The notes under the pieces were generated by a model. That model saw only the letters and a program-made list of their open reading frames with translations. It was not told where the DNA came from and made no database searches. Positions 35,763 through 45,049 of a stretch of DNA of 64,000 nt are shown one piece after another. This stretch comes from Schistocephalus solidus (lineage: Eukaryota > Platyhelminthes > Cestoda > Diphyllobothriidea > Diphyllobothriidae): positions 62,001 to 126,000 of the forward strand of contig WEDG01001338.1 of NCBI GenBank assembly GCA_017591395.1. Reading direction: 5' to 3'. Within the stretch, counting starts at the first letter, position 1, and every line of letters starts with the position of its first letter. The position numbers and the translations under genes were made by a program.

Positions 35763-36134
35763 GGTAAAGATGCCTTTTATGGTCATCCTAAACAGGACAC
35801 GGGACAAGGAACCACCCACAATCTATGTGAATTTGCGCCAAGTTCCGAGAAAATTAGGGGTGGGGGTTAGGGTTAAGGGGAGAGTTGGGGTTAGGATCAG
35901 GATTAGGCTAAGGATTACGGTGTTTATCGTGTTAACAGTAGGGTTTAGGTTTAGGGTAGAGCTGGGGTTAATGTCAAGAGTACAGTTTAATTTTATCTTA
36001 GGTTAAGTGTTAGCGTCAAGACACGGGTATTTTTACACTTCATGAAATTTACCCTTCCGGTCAACTATCTTATGTGGGTGGGGTGGTTCCTAATCCCGTG
36101 TCCTCTTAAGGCGGCCATACAAGGCATTCCTACC
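35763..36134 (+). mobile_element. MITE-like element with telomere-like interior (copy C, best preserved)
   Basis: Left end GGTAAAGATGCCTTTTATGG, CATCCTAAACAGGACACGGG and AAGGAACCACCCACAAT; right end in complement GGTAGGAATGCCTTGTATGG, CCGCCTTAAGAGGACACGGG and TTAGGAACCACCCCACC. Terminal inverted repeats extend about 50 bases. The interior (35855-36010) is a string of GGGTTAGGG, GGTTAGGATCAGG, TAGGGTTTAGGTTTAGGG units. No transposase; flanks show no clear target duplication. Confidence 0.8.
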
Positions 36135-36136
36135 TA

Positions 36137-36450
36137 GTTTACTACCAAACACGTACAAGAAAGAATATTTTTGTGTATCTTTCCTACAAAATATATTTGA
36201 ATTTATAAGGGTATCGAAAGTCAATGAGAAAAAGGCACACTACTTAAGTAGCCAATTTTTAACAAAGTATGCTTTTGCAGGCAGTCAGAAAGAGGCTCGT
36301 GCAAGGGCCGGCATCCTGAAGCCACTGAAATATCTAGGGACTAAGCTCCACTATAATCAGTATGATAACCCTACTTAAATCATTTGTTCGAATAGGAAAC
36401 ATTTCAGAATTTATTTTGTCATTTAATGAGATAAGGAATCGGATAAGGTA
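36137..36450 (+). repeat. T-family interspersed repeat
   Basis: Starts within the family at ACGTACAAGAAAGAATATTT, runs through ACTACTTAAGTAGCCAATTT, TTGCAGGCAGTCAGAAAGAG, GAAGCCACTGAAATATCTAG, TTTCAGAATTTATTTTGTC and TTAATGAGATAAGGAAT. It begins directly at the right end of the MITE-like element. Confidence 0.65.
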
Positions 36451-36456
36451 GAACTG

Positions 36457-36650
36457 GCAAAGGGAGACCGAAATGGCAATTTCTAGCTTATTAACCGTCA
36501 TCAGCCAGTCATACCAAATATCAAGTGTGGACCACCTGGAATTCGAACCCACGACCTTTGGTGATTGATTCGAACGATCCGCCAATGAGCCACGTGCCCG
36601 TTGTTTTTTCGGTTGCGATCGGGCATATGATGATAGTGTGCGGCTCATCG
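36457..36650 (-). mobile_element. tRNA-derived SINE
   Basis: GGGAGACCGAAATGGCAATT, TTATTAACCGTCATCAGCC, GGAATTCGAACCCACGACC (box B on minus), CAATGAGCCACGTGCCCGTT (box A region on minus) and TTGCGATCGGG. The anticodon-arm part is altered. Confidence 0.85.
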
Positions 36651-36754
36651 ATTTGGTTAGGGTGCACGTATGTCCCGCTGTGCATTGAAGCTCACTTTAT
36701 GGCCCTCACAGGCAGTTGTATAGTGACTTGTGGGATGTATGATGATAAGGTAGA

Positions 36755-36840
36755 ACCAACAGAGGCAAGGGTGACCAGAATGGCCATTTCTGGCTAATGA
36801 GCTGCCATCAGCCAGCCATAACCAATCCCAAGTATATATA
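36755..36840 (-). mobile_element. SINE fragment
   Basis: AAGGGTGACCAGAATGGCCA, TTTCTGGCTAATGAGCTGCC and ATCAGCCAGCCATAACCAAT, then a switch to ATATATA sequence where the head should follow. Confidence 0.75.
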
Positions 36841-36954
36841 TACTATGAGGCGCGGTACTATACTTACCTCAGACTATGGGATCTTGTTTGATTTTGAAAT
36901 GTCAGGACAATAAAACCATGGTTCCCAAGAGCGCATTTTCATGTACCACACTGT

Positions 36955-37005
36955 ATTGGTGCTGACGTTTCGGAAACTTCCTCGTTTCCATCATCAGAGT
37001 GGTGA
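36955..37005 (-). ncRNA. Hammerhead-core-like motif
   Basis: On the minus strand: CTGATGA (complement at 36991-36997), a perfect 6-bp helix GGAAAC..GTTTCC with loop GAGGAA, then GAAAC and GTC (complement at 36964-36970). One extra base separates CTGATGA from the helix. Helices I and III are short or unclear, so activity is uncertain, but the block order is that of the hammerheads in Penelope-like elements. Confidence 0.5.
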
Positions 37006-37164
37006 GGTGGTTGTTCCGCTTGCCCAGATGTCTGCTGTCTCGTCGCCTGTCACTTGGTATAAGCATGCTTGATGCATGAACTGCGACTTGCCTGCTAGCC
37101 TGGGATTGGCTTTGGTCCCTCTGCGACCAACCCTTAGCACTCCTGTGTGACCTCTGCCCACTGA

Positions 37165-37210
37165 TCTCATGTCGGTGCCCTGTTAAGGCGACCACACAAG
37201 GCATCCTCAA
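37165..37210 (+). repeat. Solo MITE-like terminus
   Basis: GGTGCCCTGTTAAGGCGACC and ACACAAGGCATCCTCAACG match the right terminal repeat of the MITE-like family (compare 36100-36134). No left terminus found nearby. Confidence 0.55.
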
Positions 37211-37429
37211 CGACTTGGTTTTTAAATGCAGGGGAGCTGAGCTACATCTACCTTACGTTCTCCTCCACACGCATCATGTTTCGAGGACCAGGTAAAGTCG
37301 AAACGATCTGAGCTAAGTGTGTGAGCAATGGTTGACAAAGGTAGACACACCGTCTACACATTCCATAAATGGCATGGCAACTGACACCCCATGTAAAATC
37401 CCTCAATGGGGTGAGGGGGCTTCCGATTT

Positions 37430-37700
37430 CAAATGCATGCGTGTCGTAAAGGCCATATCAGGAAGTAACCGCTCCAATCTCCGGTCTTCTTAACTCTGTC
37501 TTTACACTGGGCTCAGATGGGGGGGGGAGTGGAGCAGATAGTGAGGTAGATGCAGTGAAAGTCAACTCTAACTAAAATCCAGCGCAGGTCTCTGTCCCTG
37601 CACCACCCTGCTGTGGAGCATTAGTGGACATCTTCGGACCACGACAGTCGAACTGGCGTGACCAATAGGGAGTCATTGTAGCCTAAAGCTCGCTCCAGAA
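37430..37700 (+). repeat. R-family related patch
   Basis: GTCGTAAAGGCCATATCAGG, CCAGCGCAGGTCTCTGTCC and CTGCACCACCCTGCTG parallel features of the inverted copy at 60.37-60.44 kb (complementary orientation uncertain), and GGGAGTCATTGTAGCCTAA the 5.45 kb block. Confidence 0.4.
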
Positions 37701-37799
37701 GAATACAAAATTGTCTTGCCACCTGAGCGCCTTTTAGGCGAAGACTGTCAACATGTTGTTATCATCTCGCAGGTGAAAACTCCGTCATAATTTGCAAGC

Positions 37800-37930
37800 T
37801 AAGTTTGGCATAACCTCTAATGCTAACGCTTAATCCTAGCCCAAACTCTAAGCTTATGTATAAAGTCTAACCTTAAACCCTATCCTTAGACCTAACCTCT
37901 AACCCTTACCATAAACCTGTTTCTAAATTC
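37800..37930. repeat. Telomere-like degenerate repeat patch
   Basis: CCTCTAATGCTAACGC, CCTAGCCCAAACTC, CTTAAACCCTATCC, CCTAACCTCTAACCC strings as in MITE-like interiors; no termini. Confidence 0.5.
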
Positions 37931-38095
37931 TGAAGTTGGTCCATACCCATGCGGTTATCGGACTGCGTTGAGCACGCTCGAGGCCTAACTGTTTCTGGTG
38001 GCACATCTTAGACGTGCCTGTCAGTGAGCAAAATCCCACGCTGGGTTGATTGGCAGCCGCAGACAGTTTATCGGAGTGTGGGAAAGGCAACAGAT

Positions 38096-38133
38096 AGAGA
38101 GAGAGGGGGGAGAAAGAGAGAGAGAGAGAGAGA
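38096..38133. repeat. (GA)n microsatellite
   Basis: GAGAGAGAGGGGGGAGAAA then an (AG) run to 38133. Confidence 0.9.
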
Positions 38134-38279
38134 CCGAAACTAGAAAATTCATCCTCACGACACACCAACGAGCTCCTCACTATTATGTATCTGCTGCATT
38201 TAAGTCTCTCGCAAGGGGCTTAATTTCATAGGTCATAATGTCATAGGATAACTTGGTACTCATAATAATAATAAGAAGT

Positions 38280-38370
38280 AACTGTTGGACTGCGAGTCGG
38301 GCTGCAATAGCTCCTTCTGGATGCAGCCTCAATGGAATTTTCCTGCATGAGAGATCCGAGCCGCCTTTAA
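38280..38370 (-). repeat. R-family fragment
   Basis: GGGCTGCAATAGCTCCTTC, GATGCAGCCTC and GAGATCCGAGCCGCC correspond to GACTGCAATGGCTCCTTCTC and GGGATCCGAGCCACC at 60.17-60.23 kb, same orientation as that copy. Confidence 0.55.
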
Positions 38371-38399
38371 AGAAGCTTGCTACATTTGGTGAGAACAAG

Positions 38400-40590
38400 G
38401 GCTGACAAAGTGCGATTAACATGTATTGGTGCAACGTCTTCCAACTGTAGAATGCTTTGTTAGAGCCAGTTAATTAGCTAATGGTTTTTGTACAAAGCCC
38501 ATACTCTAACAACGAGCTGGGGAACCAGTCTTAAAACTTTACGCATTAAAATTTCTATCGTATTGAAGAATTTGATTTCTTCCGATTTAAATATCTTGGG
38601 ATGCCCACGGTGGCTGTTTATGGGCGCAAACCGCAAATGAATATCAATTTTTAGCAGGACGTTTGAAATGTTAAGGGCTGAACGCCCATACACGGGATTC
38701 GCGGATTTGTGTCGTTGTTTCACGCAGTTGTGTGGGGTAGGGCTCAGCAGTACATCCTCGTGCGCTTACCTGAGACGACTTCTTCAGAAAAAAACTGTTC
38801 GATATGTTTTTCGGAAGCTGGTGTGAAAATATGAGAAGAAATTAATCAGCTCGAGCGGAATACCCGCTACGTCATGCAGCTGAGTCATGTAGCGACACAA
38901 AACTAGTGAAAAACCGGTTTAAGGTCTTTGTTAGTAGGCACGTTGGAATTATGGTGTATCGACCAAACTACGCACTATCAGTCCATTCTGGGGTGTTTCT
39001 GACTTGAGAATTACAGGAATCCATCCGGCGCCCCCTCCGAATTTATCCAAACAATGACCAAAGGACTCAGGCATACCTTTGCAAGGGTGTCTGTTGCATT
39101 TTCTATCTGGTCACAATGAGGCATCACTTTGCAAATTTTCAGTAGTCCGTCCAACAAGAAGTGTTAATTGATTTCCGTCCCCTCCCCTACGTGCTTCTGC
39201 TGTGCACTCAAGCTGGCAGAGTGCGTTCGAAATACTTTGAAAGTTCAAAAAATGCGTACTTACTTGACAGTATGAAGGCTGGAGGCTTATATGCAGCGAG
39301 TAGTACAATCAAGAGTACTGTCGCGGTCGTTTACAGGGATTATCAAGGAGTCTTATTTAGAGGAACTTATTGTGTTCATTAATTAGGTTCAAAAATTTAC
39401 CACATCAGTCATTTACACAAGGATACGATGTATCAAATGCTTATCAGCGCTGGACGTGATCGTCCCGTACTGCCTACTTAAGAGCCTTCACAGGCGTTCA
39501 ACTAACTATCAGGAAAATTTCTGAATGCCGACTGACGATGATTAACAAGCCAGAAATCATCAGCTTATTCTCTTTCTGGTCCTTCCCTACATATCGGCCG
39601 AAAATCGTCCGATGCAGGTGGTGGTGCGCTCTTATGGCACTTAGCTGACGTTGTGGTTTCTTAATCTTGAAATCAACCGCCAGTGAATCACAGAATTAAT
39701 AATGGAAGGTTTTCATTTTTTTCTAGCAGTACGCTTTCAGGTTAAGTCGTTTTTAACGGTTATTATGAAGATCTAAACTGACCTGGTCATCCTCAATTTC
39801 AATCGAATTGGTTCAGACCGGCCTGCAGTTGAAAGTTGAAAAGTGCGGAGGAGGAGTAGGATGGGACTTCTAAAGGAAAAGCATCCGCGAAGTCGCAAAC
39901 TCAGTCTAAAGCAGCGTTGATTTTTTCATTCATAAACATATTCTGCATGCAAAATTATTTTTTTTCCGGAAGGAAGTACGTGAATACCTAAAATGCGCAA
40001 AACATTAGGTGCTGAAAATGGATCGTCTTAAGTTCCGTCATAATGTTCCACTAGATAGGTCACCAAATCTAGTTAAGTGCGTAATTTTCAATTATAAAAT
40101 ACTTAAATGTTCTACGAAAATGCAACGTGATTTTTTCGATTGTATTTTTTTCCGAGCTGTGGTTGATAAGAGCAAAGAGGAGTTCGCAGATAGAGACGTC
40201 ACCAAAATAAAAGTTTCCATACGGTCATATGGGATGACGCCGGTCAGTAACTAATCAATTAGAATATAATCAGTAACTTTGATAAGAAAAAAAACTTTCT
40301 TCAGTAACATTGCTGTGTTATTATTTTTACGACGGTCAATTCCGCTCATTTACAGGGTGTTCTTGAAGTGCTAGCGAATACTTTGCCGTTTTTACTGCTT
40401 TTAATATACTACCCGAAAAAAAAAATATTTTGTATTTTCTGTCTATTAAAATTACCCAGGCGCCATGAGACATCCTCAGCTGACTGACATGAAAGCCTAT
40501 ATTTTAAAAGGAATTGATAGCCGGAACCGTCCGTAGATTGCTGGAGGTTACTTTCAAAAAAGTGAAAAAGGAGGGATTTACCAAGTCACA
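38400..40590. other. Mostly unrecognised stretch
   Basis: Nothing assignable apart from a possible SINE remnant near 39525-39600 (CTGACGATGATTAACAAGCC, AGAAATCATCAGC). Confidence 0.4.
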
Positions 40591-40599
40591 GGTTATTTG

Positions 40600-40845
40600 T
40601 CGTTTTTTGAAAGCAAAAATATTCCCCCGCCCATTTTACGCGTCAGCCTGGTTATTATTACATTGTTAGAATATTCTGTATACTTTCCATTGGAATACCC
40701 AAGCGCTTATCTTCTCCAAAGAACATTAATTTTGTACAATTTTCCGCTCAAAATAAGCTCACTAACTGTAAGCGAACGATCATTTTCAGCAACTTCCCGT
40801 CAGGACTGTACAAGGTGTCGCTACAAAATTGGCATTCTTTGAGTT
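40600..40845 (+). pseudogene. Possible hAT-type transposase C-terminal remnant
   Basis: The frame contains LLQRTLILYNFPLKISSLTV followed by SERSFSATSR. A hydrophobic stretch followed by a (S/A)ERSFS core is the hallmark of the hAT dimerisation region near the transposase C-terminus. The following residues do not continue the pattern and no catalytic part was recognised upstream. Alternative: a chance match in a short open frame. Confidence 0.3.
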
Positions 40846-41544
40846 GTCCATATGGGCGAGAATATTTGGCCGAGAGAAGACAAATTACATTGTGAACACA
40901 AGAACTCGCCTATTCGCTTCTACTAGCGAACATGGTAATTTTTTTCCAAAAATATTCAAGAAAAAATGTTTAGACGGTTATTTTAAAAAGTTCTGAAGTT
41001 TTTACAAATGTCCGATGTGTGCGCCGCTTCTGACGTGGCACACATCAACTCGGTAGTCAAGGTTCTGTCCCAATTGCCGTGGCCAGTCTTGATTGGCAGT
41101 CTTCAGAACCCCAATGATTCTCTGCTTGATTCGTTCTACACATGTGGGAAGTGGCGCGGCATTGATCAGTCCTTTTGCCTAACCCTACAGAAAGAAATCA
41201 CACGGTTTCAAGTCAGGTGAGCGTGAGGGCGATCTCGCTAGCACGGTTTTTTCTATCAAAAACGCGTCCGATCCGCCTTCCCAGCAGTTTCTCGTTATAT
41301 ATGTCCTCGCTGCGAGTTTTGTGTGTGTTTGAGCCCCATCTCATTGAAAAATGAACTGAGCACGTTCATTTGCCTCGATTTCTTTGGGTAGTCAGTTTTG
41401 AAGCATCAGCAGACTATTTTCACCGGTCAAGGTTCCCTCGACGAAAAATGAACCACACACAAACATGCGCGGCTCTTTGAGATAGCACAGAACACATTCA
41501 CTCGAGTTCTTTTCTCGCCCATCTAGTCGATACTAATCATTGAG

Positions 41545-41720
41545 TCGATCCCAAAGAAGCCTTTCAGGTATTTTACCGCAAACCACCAGTCACAGGCCAA
41601 AAGGTACTAGCAACATCCGAGGCAGTGGCGATGCGGCGCTGCACTGTCAGAAGACGATAATATAGGCACTCTCTCTTCTGGAGCCAACGACGACTTCGAG
41701 CGGTGTTCACACGTCATCCC
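41545..41720 (+). pseudogene. Penelope-type GIY-YIG end domain, small relic
   Basis: In broken frames: VDPKEAFQVFYRKP, QKVLATSEAVAMR, then SLFWSQRR. This parallels VDVKGVFQII..RVLATAEAVAIWL at 15.1-15.26 kb and HLVDAVNQAFRVIYKVP at 17.5 kb. Only the tail of the domain is present. Confidence 0.5.
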
Positions 41721-41962
41721 CACCCCTGATGTTCACTCCGCGTACTTTACAGTGATGTTCACTCCCCTGTAATCGACCTCCGAACATCACTTACCCTACC
41801 TCCCCCCCCCCCAACGAGCGATATTACCAAATAGATGTTTGTAAGCCCGGTCAACCCATCATATTTTCATTACCCTTGTAAGTGTACAGTCCCGATGAAG
41901 AATTACCGGAAAACACATGTTTGTCGACTGGACTTTTCAAGTTTAACATCGGAACATTCGCA

Positions 41963-41997
<35 letters not shown>

Positions 41998-42050
41998 GGA
42001 GGAGGAGGAGGAGGAGGAGGAGGAGGAGGAGGAGGAGGAGGAGGAAGAGG
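41963..42050. repeat. (GAT)n then (GGA)n compound microsatellite
   Basis: Eleven or so GAT units (41963-41996) pass directly into GGA units (to about 42050). Confidence 0.95.
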
Positions 42051-42159
42051 ATTTCTAAGCTGCATTCGCTTGCCACAAATAATATCCTACTAATTTTAAA
42101 GGGGCGCTATCTGATTCCGTTACGGAGCCTGCTCATGAGGTTGTGCTAAGAGGTTCGAT

Positions 42160-42395
42160 CTACAGCCTTTAGACAGCCGCACTGTGAGAAGATACCTATG
42201 CAGAGATTGAATTTTCCAATTCTGACTTGCCGGGTTTCATCAGCCAACCTTAGGTTTTGAGACACATGGAGCTCAATCTCACGACTTTTGCTTAGAATTC
42301 CAACGCTCTACCGATTGAGCCACGGGCTCGTTGTCCTGTCAGTTGCGGTTGAGTATATTATCAATGGTGGAAGGACGCTCGCTGATCATGTTACA
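42160..42395 (-). mobile_element. tRNA-derived SINE
   Basis: Tail fragment CAGCCGCACTGTGAG, body GGGTTTCATCAGCCAACC, then GGAGCTCAATCTCACGAC (complement of a mutated box B), AGAATTCCAACGCTCTACCG and ATTGAGCCACGGGCTCGTTG (box A region intact on the minus strand), TCCTGTCAGTTGCGGTTGAG. Confidence 0.85.
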
Positions 42396-42399
42396 CAAC

Positions 42400-43490
42400 A
42401 TATTCAACCCGTTGTGCTTAGCAGTTCAAACTAGAGCCCCTGCCTATATTACTGATGCGACTGTGCGACTAACTTTGGGACCTTAGATTGAGCCCCTAAG
42501 CACAACGGAGCCAGTGAGTTCCGTAACGTGGTCATTCTTAGTGATGTTATGTCCGAGCTGCCATTACAGCTGCGCGCCACATGCAATAGGAATTAATTGT
42601 TGTGTGTGGCACGCGTAGACGGTAAGTTGGCTCCCCTCTTTCCATTCCTCTTTCTCCCCTTCCCCTCCGCACCTTCAAACAGTCCTGCGGAGAAGGTGAC
42701 ATGCAATTCCGCAAACAGCCTACCAAGATTTGAGTTCAGAAACTCTCTGAAATGTCCAAGCAGCCCCATTTATGGAGAGCACTGCATAACCTTCCCCTGC
42801 CGCGAGGGCACTGCAAAAAGCTTTTTGCTGCAAATTAACCTTTGTGGTGAAATTAAACGCTTTTCAGATAACTGCGCCTCAAGACAAATACGATAACTCG
42901 TACAGTGATAGCGAACGGTAACAGCTCTAATGGATAGGGCTAGGTCATTCTAAATTTAATTATTTTGTTCTCATTTAATGAGACTGTTATACAAGTTACT
43001 GGCTGTTGTTGCTGACAGATGTGCAGTGGTGAACTGCCCTGTATTTTTGAGTCTTAGAGTACTTTACTGCTGTCAGCATGAAATACCGATTTGTTTATGT
43101 GTGAACTTGCACCGTCATCCCAGAATTCCCGTAGCTTTAAATTAACATACCTTACGCACCTGTAAACTTAAGGATTAAGAAGCTAAATTGGTCAGCTGGA
43201 AGAATCCGGCGCACGTAAGAGGTACGTGTTATTTTTTTGAACCCGGCTGCCGTAGAACATTTGAGAACTGAATTTTGGGAAAAGCGAAGACGAGCGTAAG
43301 CCCCTTCGCGTTTAAACCCCTACAGCTCTTTCGCAACGACCACCTATAGTCGACCGGGCCATTCCCTCGGGCAAAGCGCCGATCAGCCTACCCGTGCTCC
43401 TGACCTACACACAGGCGCCTCGGTACTTATGCCTGCTTATTAGATGAAAGATGAGGGGAAGAAGATAAATTTGATGGCACTCAGGCCACT
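42400..43490. other. Unrecognised stretch
   Basis: No recognised gene or element. Confidence 0.4.
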
Positions 43491-43502
43491 GATGATTAAT
43501 AA

Positions 43503-44363
43503 CGAAGAGGAGGAGGAGGAGGATGAAACGAAGGTGGGAAATAAATAGGAAGGGAAGAAGAAGTAGGAATAGAAGGCTGAGAAGAAGGAGGAAAAGAGAA
43601 GAGGAAGGGAAGAAGAAGGAGGAGGAGGAGGAGGAGGAGGAGGAGGAGGAAGAAGAGTAGAAGGAGAAGGAGGAGGATGAGGAGGAAGAGGAGGAGAAGG
43701 AGGAGGAGGAAATAAGAAGAGGAAGGGAAAAATAATGATGAAAAAAGAAGACGAAGGGAAGAAGGAGGAGGAACAGGAGGGTTAGAAGAAGTATGAAAAG
43801 TGAAGAGGAAGAGAAGTAGGAGGAGGAGGTGGAGAAGGAGGAGGAAGAAGAGTAGAAGGAGAAGGAGGAGGATGAGGAGGAAGAGGAGGAGAAGGAGGAG
43901 GAAATGAGAAGAGGAAGGGAAAAAAATAATGATGAAAAAAGAAGACGAAGGGAAGAAGGAGGAGGAACAGGAGGGTTAGAAGAAGTATGAAAAGTGAAGA
44001 GGAAGAGAAGTAGGAGGAGGAGGAGGAGGAGGATAAGAAGAAGTAGTAAAAGTGAAGAGGAAGGTAAGAAGAAGGAAGAGGATAAGAAGAAGGAGGACGA
44101 TAAGGAGGAAAAGGGAAGAGGAAGAGAAGTAGAAGAAGGAGGAGAAGAAGAAGGAGGAGGAGGAGGATGAGGAGGAGGAGGAGGAGGAGGAGGAGGAGAA
44201 GGAAAAAGAAAGAGGAGGACGATAAGGAGGAAAAGGGAAGAGGAAGAGAAGTAGAAGAAGGAGGAGGAGGCAGATGAGAAGTTTTCGAAGACGGAGGAAA
44301 AGTGAATGGGAAGGGAAGAAGAAGAAGAAGAAGAAGAAGAAGAAGAAGAAGAAGAAGAAGAAG
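43503..44363. repeat. 860-bp purine tract with higher-order repeats
   Basis: Almost pure A/G on the plus strand, GGA and GAA units. Larger blocks repeat: a segment starting AATAATGATGAAAAAAGAAG recurs at 43731 and 43925 (period 194, about 100 bases near-identical), and GATAAGGAGGAAAAGGGAAG recurs about 120 bases apart near 44098 and 44219. It ends in an (AAG)n run (44318-44363). Long open frames on either strand are low-complexity artefacts. Confidence 0.95.
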
Positions 44364-44689
44364 ACAAAGAAGGAGATAAATGGGGCAGGTGAAAGAAATG
44401 CACTGTTGTTGGGCAGAGGCCTGGATGATGTCGTATTTTGATAAAGAGTACACCATGGTACGGTTAAAGTGAGATAGATATTGCACGAATCCCTGCTGGA
44501 ATAGAATTTCCCCTAGCATTCTAGTCGGTTTTGTTCTAGTTGGCCATGATTCCTTACTGATTACAAGAAGGTTCTAGAAGGCAGAATAGAGTACTTTTTA
44601 AAACAACATGAAAAACTTTGAGCACAGCGATTGGCGTCTCATTTAACCACATTTTCTCAATTACAAGGTGATGGGACTGGCTCATTGTA

Positions 44690-45045
44690 TCGAATAACTG
44701 CATTGAACCTTTCCTTTTTTGGGTGAAAACAAGGAGAAAGGGAGACCAAAGTTTCACGTTACTTGGGTGTCTTCTAAACGAGCTAGCACTAGGTTTGGAG
44801 TCTTTCGGTAACTATGGTCAGACGGGCAAGTTACTCATATATTATCAAGGTATGCGCAAACGTGAAATATGTCTTTCACGAGGCTATCAATCAAACCGTG
44901 AAATAAACCCGGAGCATAACTTACTCCAAATGGCAGTCGTTTCTATCGAAATAAACCTCGGTGCTTACTGATAGTTGTAGCGTTTCGGGATTCAATATCT
45001 AGGACGACTTGGTTGTAAGCCTGCTTCAGGTCCGAAATTGCGAAT
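44690..45045 (-). pseudogene. Ty3/gypsy-type reverse transcriptase fragment, inverted
   Basis: On the minus strand one frame with a few stops reads GQIFAISDLKQAYNQVVLDI, TTISKHRGLFR, RLPFGVSYAPGLFHGLIDSL, then VCAYLDNI and LVLARLEDTQVT. DLKQAYNQV and the AYLDNI motif are the fingers and catalytic regions of retroviral-type reverse transcriptase; the second catalytic Asp is Asn, and a stop follows two codons later. It copies element RNA into DNA in intact relatives. The fragment meets RNase H, which is on the plus strand, near 45045. Confidence 0.8.
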
Positions 45046-45049
45046 ATTT

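Noticed and set aside
41835..42149. 104-residue frame with Met and Arg runs as a gene
   Set aside because: Half of it is the GAT/GGA microsatellite and the remainder has no recognisable motif.
43405..44519. Open frames of 245-332 residues on the minus strand, Ser/Pro/Leu-rich
   Set aside because: They are translations of the purine tract; composition is explained entirely by the repeat.
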